From Hirundichthys speculiger (Eukaryota > Chordata > Actinopteri > Beloniformes > Exocoetidae): 64,000 bases of DNA. The position numbers and the translations under genes were made by a program. A model generated the notes under the pieces. The model did no database searches and was not told the origin of the DNA. It worked only from the letters and a program-made list of their open reading frames with translations. Shown one piece after another: positions 56,525 through 64,000 of this stretch. The stretch covers positions 1 to 64,000 of the forward strand of contig JAGFBZ010000004.1 of assembly GCA_018398805.1 (NCBI GenBank), written 5' to 3'. Numbering within the stretch: the stretch's first letter is position 1; the number at the start of each line of letters is the position of its first letter.

Positions 56525-58960
56525 GTACAAGATAACTCAAAAAGATAGGGATGGATTTTGATGAAATTTTCAGGGGTTGTCAGAAATGTGAAAAGGAAGA
56601 ACTGATTTCATTTATGTGTGATCAGAAAGAAATCCTGGATTCTGGATCACTTTCAAATTTTCAATAACATTGCGGTCAATGGGGCAGAAAATTTTGTTTC
56701 TCAATATCTCCAATAATTATTGCCCAAAACTCATGAAATTTTATTCAGGGATTGACAATGGGAACCTCCATTAAATTTCAAAGGCTGATCCTGATCTGAT
56801 CCAGAAGGCGGATTTTATCGCAATCTGTAAATGGCTATATGGGGGAACTGTTGTGCTTGGGGACGTCTGCGCTCTCCGAGTGCTTTTCTAGTTGCTTTAA
56901 TGTGGCTGTTAAAGTTGAAGTCTGAATCCAATATTACACCTAAGTTACTGACCTGATTTTTAGGTTCTAGAGTGAGTCTCAAGGTGACTGATAACACTTT
57001 CTCTTTGTTTCTGTGGGGCACATACAATGATTTCAGTTTTGTCGGTTGTCGGTGTTTAGCCTGAGAAAGTTGTTTAGCATCCACACACTGATCTGTTCGA
57101 TGCAGTGACACAATGAATCTACAGGCCCATGTTCTCCTGCTGTCAATGACACATAGATTGAGTATCATCCATATGTGTTAAGTCACATTATAACTGCATA
57201 TTAGCTGGCCTAATGGAATCATGTACAGATTGAACAATAGGGGTCCCAGGATTGACCCCTGGGGAACCCCACATGTCATGGCCATTTGGTCTGAGACACA
57301 GTTACTAATTTCAACAAAGTATCTCCTATCCCGCAGATAGGACCTGAACCAGTTTAAAGCATTTTCAGAGATTTCCACCCAGTCTTCTAATCTCTTTAAT
57401 AAGATTGCATGGTCAACTGTGTCAAAGGCAGCGCTGAGGTCCAGCAAAACTAGGACTGAGACTTTGCCTGCATCTGTGTTCAGGCGAATATTGTTTGTCA
57501 CCTTAACCAGGGCTGTCTTAGTGCTGTGGTGAGGCCTAAAGCCTGATTGAAAACTATCAAAAACATTGTTGGAGAAAGACAGTAAACTGTTGATATACCA
57601 CTTTTTCTAGGACTTTGCCAGGGAATGGCAGGTTTGATAAGGGCCGATAGTTCTTCAGTACTGTGGCATCAAGACTGCTCTCCTTTAGATGAGGCTTAAT
57701 GACAGCAGTTTTTAAGGCCTCTGGGAATGTTCCAGTCTGAAGAGAGATGTTGGTTAATTCAGTGAGTTGTGGTAACAAACTGCTCCTCACAGACTGGAGA
57801 AATCGAGTTGGCAACATTTGTTAATCTGTTTACTGTAGCAAACAGGACATGGGAGTTGTTACTGTAGTTTTTGATGATTTCAGAAAAGTAACTCCCTTGT
57901 TCTACGTAATGTTTGGTTGAACACACACACAACTTTTCTTTGTAAATCTCAAAATGGATCTGGAGCTTTGACTTGCACCATTTCCGTTCAGCTCTCCGGC
58001 CCTCCCTTTTCTGTGCCCTGACTGAATCTTCTCTTTCCCATGGTGCCTTTTGCCTACTTTTAACCATTCTAACATTGACAGAAGCAATGGTATCCAAAAC
58101 CTTTAAAACACTTGATGTGTAAAATTTCAACAGATTATCAACATTAGAACACGGGGCATTTTCAAACCTAATCATTTCCATAAACTGTGTCCCTGTGCTG
58201 TCATTTATGAGTCTTCTCTGAACAACCGCAGACCCAACTGCTAGTTTGGGAGAGACTGAAAGGTCAAAGAAAATGCAAAAATGATCAGATAAAGCAACAT
58301 CGACAACATCCACATTTAAAAAAGCAACACCCTTTGAGATAAGCAGATCTAAAGTGTGCTCCCTTTCGTGCGTGGGCTCATTCACATGCTGAGTTAGAAC
58401 AAACATTTCAAGGACAGCAGTAATTTCCTTGTCTTGTTTGTCATGGGTTACATCTACATGCACATTCAAGTCCCCTGTTATGACCAAACAGTCAAAGTCA
58501 GTGCACACAACTGAAAGTAGTTCAGTAAAATCATCAATAAAACAATTCTGTGGTGGTTTGTAAATGGTGATATAGAGAATGGAAGATTATTTCATCTCCA
58601 TTTTGAATGACACATATTCAAATGATGAAAAAACCCCAAATTATAACTTCTGTGTGAGTATGTTGTCCCTGAATGTGGCACAAACAGCACCACCTCTCTG
58701 GTTTTGTCATGTTTCAGACACAAAGGTGAAGTTAGATGGACTAGATTCAATCAGGACTGCATTGGCTGAGTTTTTGTTCAGCCATGTCTCAGTTAAAAAC
58801 ATAAAAACAAGATTGTATGAGAAAATAAAACTATTAATTCAGAATGATTTGTTACTCAAAAGATCTGACATTGAGTACTGCGTGTTTGAGGTTAGCTGTA
58901 GATCAACTGGATGCTGTGGTCTTGCAAGGGATATGGATAAGATTTCTCTGATCAGACACT
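56123..58960 (-). pseudogene. L2 LINE ORF2: endonuclease and reverse transcriptase
   Basis: From the 5' side: an apurinic-type endonuclease with an LTETWL-like block (near 58780, broken), ITGDLNVHVD and LSDHFCIFFDL in the long frame 57759-58508; then RT with NYRPLSNLPF and KVLEKV (57557-57817), LLDLSAAFDTVDHAIL, GVPQGSILGPLLFNLYM (57178-57501), and C-terminal blocks (IQNAAALVLTRTRKYDHI, LHWLPV) at 56123-56335. The YxDD core is lost at the frame break near 57178. Frameshifts and a 430-bp insertion at 56455-56885 inactivate it. Confidence 0.85.
56455..56885. repeat. Dispersed repeat inserted in L2 ORF2
   Basis: Starts TTATCTCCACCAAGGAGGTTA, has a (TGTC)n run and ends CTCCGAGTGCTTTTCTAGTT. The same repeat forms 38380-39240 and, reversed, 32640-32900. 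It separates two adjacent RT-coding blocks. Confidence 0.65.
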
Positions 58961-59292
58961 GACTGTTCCTCTCTTATCTAATCTTTGTGGTTTGACAATA
59001 GTCATTATTTTAGAAGAATACACTCCCTCCCTGGACCTCTGGTTGATATGGGGTTCAGCAGTGCAGAGGCCCCTAGCGTTCTAGACAACAGCATTGACAC
59101 TGTTGGAACCAACAGCTCTGGGTGCCGATGGTGGGGCCTGACCTAGTGGGGCTTTGGTGGGTGGAGTAGGCTGAGGAGGGAGAGGGCCACGACTCTACTT
59201 TGAGGACAGAATCCTTGATCTTGTGATGTCTGGGGTGAGGGGAACCATTTTAATCCCTGATTTCACCAAGCTTTCAAAGTTATCAGGAAATC

Positions 59293-59544
59293 TCATGGTT
59301 GACAGTTGAGACGAGAACGACGGTGAAGCGTCTCTAAGGGCGTAGATGCAGCAGGTGGGTCCCAGGCCTGTGGTGAGGGCCGTGGTGAAGGTGATGGAGG
59401 AGCTGCTGCATCTGAATGCTGTGTTTTGGATGCTGGAGGTGCTGTTGATGCTGCAGTGGTTGATTCCTTTGCTAGGTCTCTGGGTGGTGAGGCAGGAGCT
59501 CTCCTCTCACTCCTCTCTCTGTGGCAGCAGAGGACCTGGTCCAT
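59293..59544 (-). CDS. Pro/Ser/Ala-rich frame in the L2 5' region
   Basis: 83 aa on the LINE's coding strand, upstream of the endonuclease, rich in Pro, Ala and Ser. Its place suggests an ORF1-like remnant; no motif (zinc knuckle, coiled coil) is visible. Could be chance. Confidence 0.3.
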   Translation of the reverse strand: MDQVLCCHRERSERRAPASPPRDLAKESTTAASTAPPASKTQHSDAAAPPSPSPRPSPQAWDPPAASTPLETLHRRSRLNCQP

Positions 59545-59776
59545 TCTGATGCCTCAGAGCGTGGAGGAGATTATCCGTCAGTCGTCTCACTCACTCAACC
59601 TTTGTTCAGGTGTCAGTTCTCAATGAAATGCAGTCCTCGACTTGCAGACTTTGGACAACCATGTGTTCAGTTGAAGCAGCCGGCTGAATTTGCCCATCTT
59701 CCTATCGATGTTTGGGAAAGGTCTACTAATGAACGTCGGTATTGCCGCTTTATCAAGACTCTCAAACAGTTTGTTA

Positions 59777-59945
59777 TTGCAATAACTGCATTAATGATGT
59801 CAATAACTGCATAACCATCAAAGCTGAGTTACATTCGGTTTCAACAACAATATTAACAATTCAGTCTCTTAAAAACAAATTCTGGACTGCAACAAAACCT
59901 TCTAATGCCTTTGCTCGAGTCGGTCGCGTGGTTTCTCCATTTTAC
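59777..59945 (+). repeat. TACCGTATTGGCC-family transposon, right part
   Basis: Continues from 55726 after the L2 insertion, matching 39685-39835. Confidence 0.65.
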
Positions 59946-60145
59946 AACACTTTACTTGTCTCTAGGCACTTTACAGAGACAGAGATCATGACCCCTGAGC
60001 AAGTATCATTAATTAAAATCATAATATTAAATCCAAATCAAGAATTACGGCAAGTAAAAAACTCCCACAGCGGGAGAAAAAGAACCTTTAAGCCAAACAG
60101 TGGCAAGGAAAAACTCAACTTTAAGAGAAGAAACCTTGAGCAAAA
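59946..60145 (-). repeat. L2-type tail upstream of CYP copy D
   Basis: Counterpart of 5331-6260 without the LTR: AACTCCCACAGCGGGAG at about 60060 is the uninterrupted LTR target. Confidence 0.7.
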
Positions 60146-60652
60146 AAAAAAAAAAAAAAGGAAAAAATAAACCTTCAAAAGTGAAAATTTTTGCTCATCT
60201 ATAACTGATATCTTTCCTGGACTCCAGTTTCAGGACAGATTCCTTTATCTTATGCAACTGCGACACAGTAACATCGATGACCCCAGTCTGGAATAATATT
60301 CTGTTATTTGCACCAACAATCTACTTCTTGTAACTGAAACAACATTGTTTGCATTATCATGAATTTTTCAGTGTATAGTTTTACAGTAAGTGTGTAATTG
60401 AGCAGCTGAGTTCTAAAATAAGTAGGAGTGATTTTTTATCAACATTCAAATTGAGTTACATTCTTCTCTCTGTGTGACTTGAATCAATCACAACCCATAT
60501 AAGGAAGAGACCAGCTGATAGAGCAGTGATTGATGATCAGCTGTTAAAGGAAAGGACCTGACTGCTTTGTGAATGAGTCCTTCACTGTTTCGCCAAGCCA
60601 CTCACTGGTCCTTTCAGTCCAAATAAGTACCAGTAAACCCCTTTTTCTCATC
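60146..60652 (+). promoter_or_regulatory. Promoter and 5' UTR of CYP copy D
   Basis: Same conserved region as in A, with the TATAA box at 60498-60502. Confidence 0.6.
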
Positions 60653-60856
60653 ATGGCAGTCTTAGATGTTTTGCTCCAGTCTTTCCAGTCAGTCTCCCTG
60701 TTGGGTTCTCTGGTTATCCTTCTGCTCATCTATTTGATTTCCTCAGTCTTCAGTTCCCAAAAGCAGGTGAAGGAGCCACCAGGACCAAGACCACTTCCAC
60801 TGATTGGGAACCTGCTGCAGATTGACCTGAGGAGACCCGACCACACATTACTGGAG
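60653..60856 (+). CDS. cyp2k: Cytochrome P450 2K-like copy D, exon 1 (partial gene)
   Basis: 68 codons from the ATG at 60653 to a GTGAGG donor, encoding the membrane anchor and the hinge [12 protein letters not shown], almost identical to copies A-C (LIYLISSVF and KQVKEPP are its differences). It has the shorter 68-codon exon 1, like B. Exons 2-9 are not found before the window end; intron 1 of the other copies is 1.5-5.3 kb, so they could lie beyond 64000. Whether the gene is complete cannot be judged. Confidence 0.85.
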
Positions 60857-62050
60857 GTGAGGAAGTTACTGTTTTTCTTTTGAGAGATAATTTCATGCCA
60901 TCTCACTTAACCTTCTCAGCTGACATCATTGATTTATGTAGAGAATACAAGAAGAAAGAATGAAAAAACACGCTTCTGCTTGGTTCATCAGACCATGGTC
61001 TCTTAATTATTTTTGAGGCATCTAACAACTTTACATCAAAGTGTCATTTTTCTATTCAACTGTTTTTTTCATCCTCTCGAACAAATTCTGTTTCAGTTTA
61101 GTATTTACATTGGCCATGAATTATTTTATTAATATTAACATACTTTGTTGTGACTGGTGACTTGTCCAGGGTGGACCCCTGCCTTTCACCTGAAGTAAGC
61201 TGGTATCAGCTCCAGCAGATCCCTGTGACTCTGTATAGGACTGAACTGATATGGATAATGGATTGATACTTTGTTCGAGAATGTTTGTATCATTAGCTTC
61301 ATTTCTCCAAGATATTTATACATTTATAACAGATTGATGGCTGTTTACAAGATGATGCTAAATACAGTTTCTATACTATAAAACGGTGCCAATTTAAAAG
61401 CAAAATGCACTTATTGGAAAAGATTGCTGCGTTTCTACAGTTTAAGAATTTTGACAAATGATCTTTCACCTTTCTTCGGTCTCTGAAAGATATAAAAAGT
61501 CCTCTTTCTGAGGATTCCCAGTCAGTTTATAAGCTCATGTGATCATCAAAGGAGTAAGGAGTTGAGAGGTCAGAAATAGCTTTAAAAGTCAACAGAAAGT
61601 TGTAGTCTAGTTTGACTGAGTGCATGGAGGTTAAAAAAGGTCAGTTTTGTTAAAGTGCTGGCAGCAGACTTTCTTACAGTCTAGAACTGATTAATTGATG
61701 TGTGGCTGAGGTGGCTTCAGCCAATGAGATAAGAGGCAATGAAGGTGTGTAAAATGATCTTCAAAAAATGTCTTCAAAAGAGGGAATAGATCTTTCTTAG
61801 TTGAGAAAAGTACAACTTGTTCAAAACTCAGCTTAGAGTCAACTAGAAGAACAAGGTTCTATACAAAACAGAGCCAAGCGGATGAACTGATTTGTGTCAT
61901 CATTTGCAGGGAATCAATGAAGTCAGTTGTTCTGGAACTGAGATGGAGAACTTTCTCTTACATAGATGAATCAGAAGCTCAAAAAAGTATACAAAAAATA
62001 GCTCAAAAAATAATTGACAGAAAAAGTTGCTCCACTGACATAAAAATAAA
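60857..62050 (+). other. CYP D intron 1, with an RTE/Rex3 tail at 61140-61270
   Basis: Aligns with intron 1 of A-C, including the shared (GGAT)n-type tail. No gene. Confidence 0.6.
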
Positions 62051-62360
62051 TACCGTATTGGCCCGAATATACTACGATATTTCATTCAAGAAATTATATT
62101 CTTAAAATGGGGTTCATCTCATAATTGGGGTCTAGACTTTTCTATTGTCGTTACACATCTGTGCCGCTAGATGGAGCCACACCAAATTAACCAGTAAGAA
62201 TGGAGCATCACAGTGAACACATGCCAGCAGATCTAATGTTAATTGGAGGAACCACGCCAACAACTCGAGCAAAGGGGTTAGAAAGGTTTATTTGCCGTCC
62301 AGAATTAGTTCCTTACAGACTGAATTATTAATGTTGTTCTTGAAACCAAATATAATTTGA
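62051..62360. mobile_element. TACCGTATTGGCC-family fragment in CYP D intron 1
   Basis: Starts TACCGTATTGGCCCGAATAT at the intron position also occupied in B and C. The other end is not clear. Confidence 0.65.
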
Positions 62361-62377
62361 CTGAGATGGTTATGCAC

Positions 62378-62426
62378 CCCCATGACCCTTTAAGGATGAA
62401 ACGGGTATAGATAATGGATGGATGAA
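62378..62426 (+). repeat. Short RTE-type tail
   Basis: 49 bp, ending in GGATGGATG, between two copies of TGGTTATGCAC (62367-62377, 62427-62437). Confidence 0.6.
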
Positions 62427-62437
62427 TGGTTATGCAC

Positions 62438-62771
62438 AGCACGGTGGCTTAGTGTTTAGCACTGTTGCACAGCTAGAAGGTTCCTGGTTCGAACCTCAGC
62501 AGGGGCCTATCTGTGTGGAGTTTCCATGTTCTTCCGGTGCTTGCGTGGGTTTCCTCCTGGTACTCCGGCTTCCTCCCACAGTCCAAAGACGTGCATGTCA
62601 GGTTAATTGGTGGTTGTAAATTGCCCATAGGAGTGAGTGAGTGTAAGTGGTTGTTTGTCAGCATGTGGCCCTGCGATGGACCCCTGCCTTTCACCCGTAG
62701 ATGGCTGGGATAGGCTCCAGCAGATCCCCGTGACCCTTCGGAGGATGAAACGGGTATAGATAATGGATGGA
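62438..62771 (+). mobile_element. tRNA-derived SINE with RTE-type tail
   Basis: The head has an A-box-like segment (GTGGCTTAGTGTTTAGC) and a B box GGTTCGAACCTC at 62486-62497. The body contains CTCCGGCTTCCTCCCACAGTC and the tail TAGGCTCCAGCAGATCCCCG then GGATGG. Flanked by TGGTTATGCAC (62427-62437) and TGGTTATTCAC (62772-62782). Confidence 0.82.
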
Positions 62772-63017
62772 TGGTTATTCACAGCGGTGGAACATGTCAC
62801 TGCTGCCGGACCGGGGGTGGGGCACATGACCGGGCCCTTGAAACCCAATAAAGCTTGTGATTACATCGTTTTACAACACACACGTGCCCCCAACAGTGAG
62901 GCTTACAAGCATTTTACATTTTTGACACATAGCTCAAAGCATTTGATTGTAAGAGTTCAACACCACGAAGAGCGACAATGCCATTTAGAAATCAATCAAA
63001 CCTGTAGTATGATGGCA

Positions 63018-63115
63018 TACAGTGATCCCTTAGTTTTCGCGGTTAATGGGGACCGGTGCCCCCCCGCGAAAATCAAAATCTGCAAACTGGAGCTTAAGCC
63101 CCCCCCCCCCGAGCT
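63018..63115. mobile_element. hAT-like transposon end (CAGTGATCCC type)
   Basis: CAGTGATCCCTTAGTTTTCG and a GCGAAAATCAAAATCTGC block match the start of a common fish hAT family. No partner end found. A C run lies at 63101-63110. Confidence 0.45.
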
Positions 63116-63129
63116 AAACTGTGGTCTTT

Positions 63130-63740
63130 CTGTTTCAAATTCAAATTCAAATATACTTTATCGATCCCCCAAGGGGGAAATTCAGGTTTCAGTACAGTCC
63201 AGTCTGGTGTACTTGAGGAGCTGCTGGCGTCCAGTGCTCCTTTTCATGTCCCGGTCCTGTGGTCCGAGTGTTAACTCCAGTTCAAACCAGTTAACAGCCA
63301 TTAAAACCAGTATATCTCCATAAAGATGAATCAAGTGAGATATCTCCAGGTCAGAGGAGGAAACACCGATGAACCAAACCGTCTCTTCTGGGAAGACTGA
63401 GCTTCAGTCTGGTGAGCGATGGAGCCGACCATCCCAGAGCCCGGTTCATCATGTGGACCAGGTTGTTGGCAACGGTCGCCAGGCCGCCAGGTCTATGGAC
63501 GGCCCCCGCCAGGCCAGCCGGGCACAAATTGGAGCGTCCAGCGTCCAGTGCCCAGCACTGAAGGGACAAGTTTCCCTCACAGCCTCTGGTCTCCGAACTG
63601 TAGTAAATGCGTCTTGGACAATCAACACACAGATTCTAGAGTTCTGGGCCGTCTGCATTTCTCCTGTTGCTTACAGGATGCTGTGAGTCATTGTTTGATG
63701 TTTCGCTGGCAGCTGCAGCCTCTCGTCTGCTGTGGGGTGG
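63130..63740 (-). repeat. LINE 3' fragment
   Basis: Plus strand reads TTCAAATTCAAATTCAAA then TTTATCGATCCCCCAAGGGGGAAATT, the reversed 3' end of a CR1-like LINE. The adjoining GC-richer part has minus-strand frames without stops over short stretches but no clear RT block. Confidence 0.45.
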
Positions 63741-64000
63741 ATTTTCACAGAATTTCAGCGATTATTTCTTAATTTTTTTTTTATATTTCTGAAAAAAATC
63801 TTCGCCCACTATTTAACACTATAGTGATTAAATTTGACTATAGCATATCATTGGGCTTGTTATTTTCGTTATGAGAGATGTACTATAATTTCCCTAAAAT
63901 ACGGTAATTTTGAGTCTCAAGTTCGATAATCCTACATTTCCCACCTGGCAATACTGGTGCGAGCTCTGTGGCTTGTGCCGGACATCTTTACCCGTTTCTC
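63741..64000 (+). other. AT-rich end of the window
   Basis: No gene or bounded repeat seen. Confidence 0.4.

Larger units (their letters stand above)
55727..59776 (-). mobile_element. Near full-length L2-clade LINE
   Basis: About 4 kb on the minus strand. Its 3' end (AAGCAAGTTTATTTGTAGAGC on plus) is at 55730. CAATA occurs at both borders, and the interrupted host transposon continues on each side. It encodes endonuclease and RT relics and a Pro/Ser-rich upstream frame. Confidence 0.8.

Noticed and set aside
58579..58962. 127-aa plus-strand frame as a gene
   Set aside because: It is antisense to the L2 endonuclease region, whose own blocks are on the minus strand.
62763..63323. 186-aa open frame
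   Set aside because: It spans a SINE edge, a hAT end, a C run and a reversed LINE tail, so it is a chance frame across repeats.

Overview
The window looks like teleost fish genomic DNA. It has spliced cytochrome P450 family 2 genes with the vertebrate CYP2 exon lengths (163, 150, 161, 142, 142 and 188 nt recur). It is packed with typical ray-finned-fish repeats: L2, RTE/Rex3-like and jockey/CR1-like LINE pieces, tRNA-derived SINEs, hAT, piggyBac and PIF/Harbinger-like DNA transposons, and LTR elements. I cannot name the species. There is no bacterial-style operon, CRISPR array or rRNA.

The host genes form one cluster of CYP2K-like P450 genes. Copy A (+, 6841-10905) and copy B (+, 20251-26668) are complete nine-exon genes encoding 505 and 504 aa. 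Copy C (-, 34684-42494) has all nine exons but carries one in-frame TGA in exon 6. Copy D (+, 60653 onward) shows only exon 1 before the window ends. A relic (E, -, 43833-43883) keeps only the promoter region and about 17 codons of exon 1. A and B are head to tail, B and C convergent, C and D divergent. The roughly 9 kb between A and B is repeated, in inverted order and with different insertions, between 43.9 and 47.8 kb. The enzymes are inferred to be ER-anchored monooxygenases.

Region by region: 1-4664 is a broken Ty3/gypsy element whose integrase lies upstream of reverse transcriptase (the Gmr1 gene order) and whose gag has a SCAN-like segment. A solo copy of its LTR sits at 5463-6172. Then come the CYP A promoter and gene, and a piggyBac-type element with a 142-bp minisatellite (11.9-13.6 kb). 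Next are LTR-like repeats with a long-TIR MITE carrying AGGTCA direct repeats (13.9-16.5 kb), a decayed endogenous retrovirus (16.5-19.3 kb) and CYP B with nested hAT insertions in intron 1. The stretch 27-34.4 kb holds LINE pieces and Harbinger-like elements. CYP C's intron 1 carries a three-level nest of transposons. From 43.7 to 53.7 kb lie the relic E, a LINE with a nested transposon, MITEs and a second piggyBac relic. A retroviral LTR (55.2 kb), a near full-length antisense L2 LINE (55.7-59.8 kb), CYP D exon 1 and a SINE-rich tail complete the window.

The insertions date one another. Several have target-site duplications, and the matching empty sites are in paralogous blocks of the same window. 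The observation most worth testing is a MITE family with clustered DR4 AGGTCA repeats near CYP2K genes: DR4 is the layout bound by RXR heterodimers of the xenobiotic receptor type.
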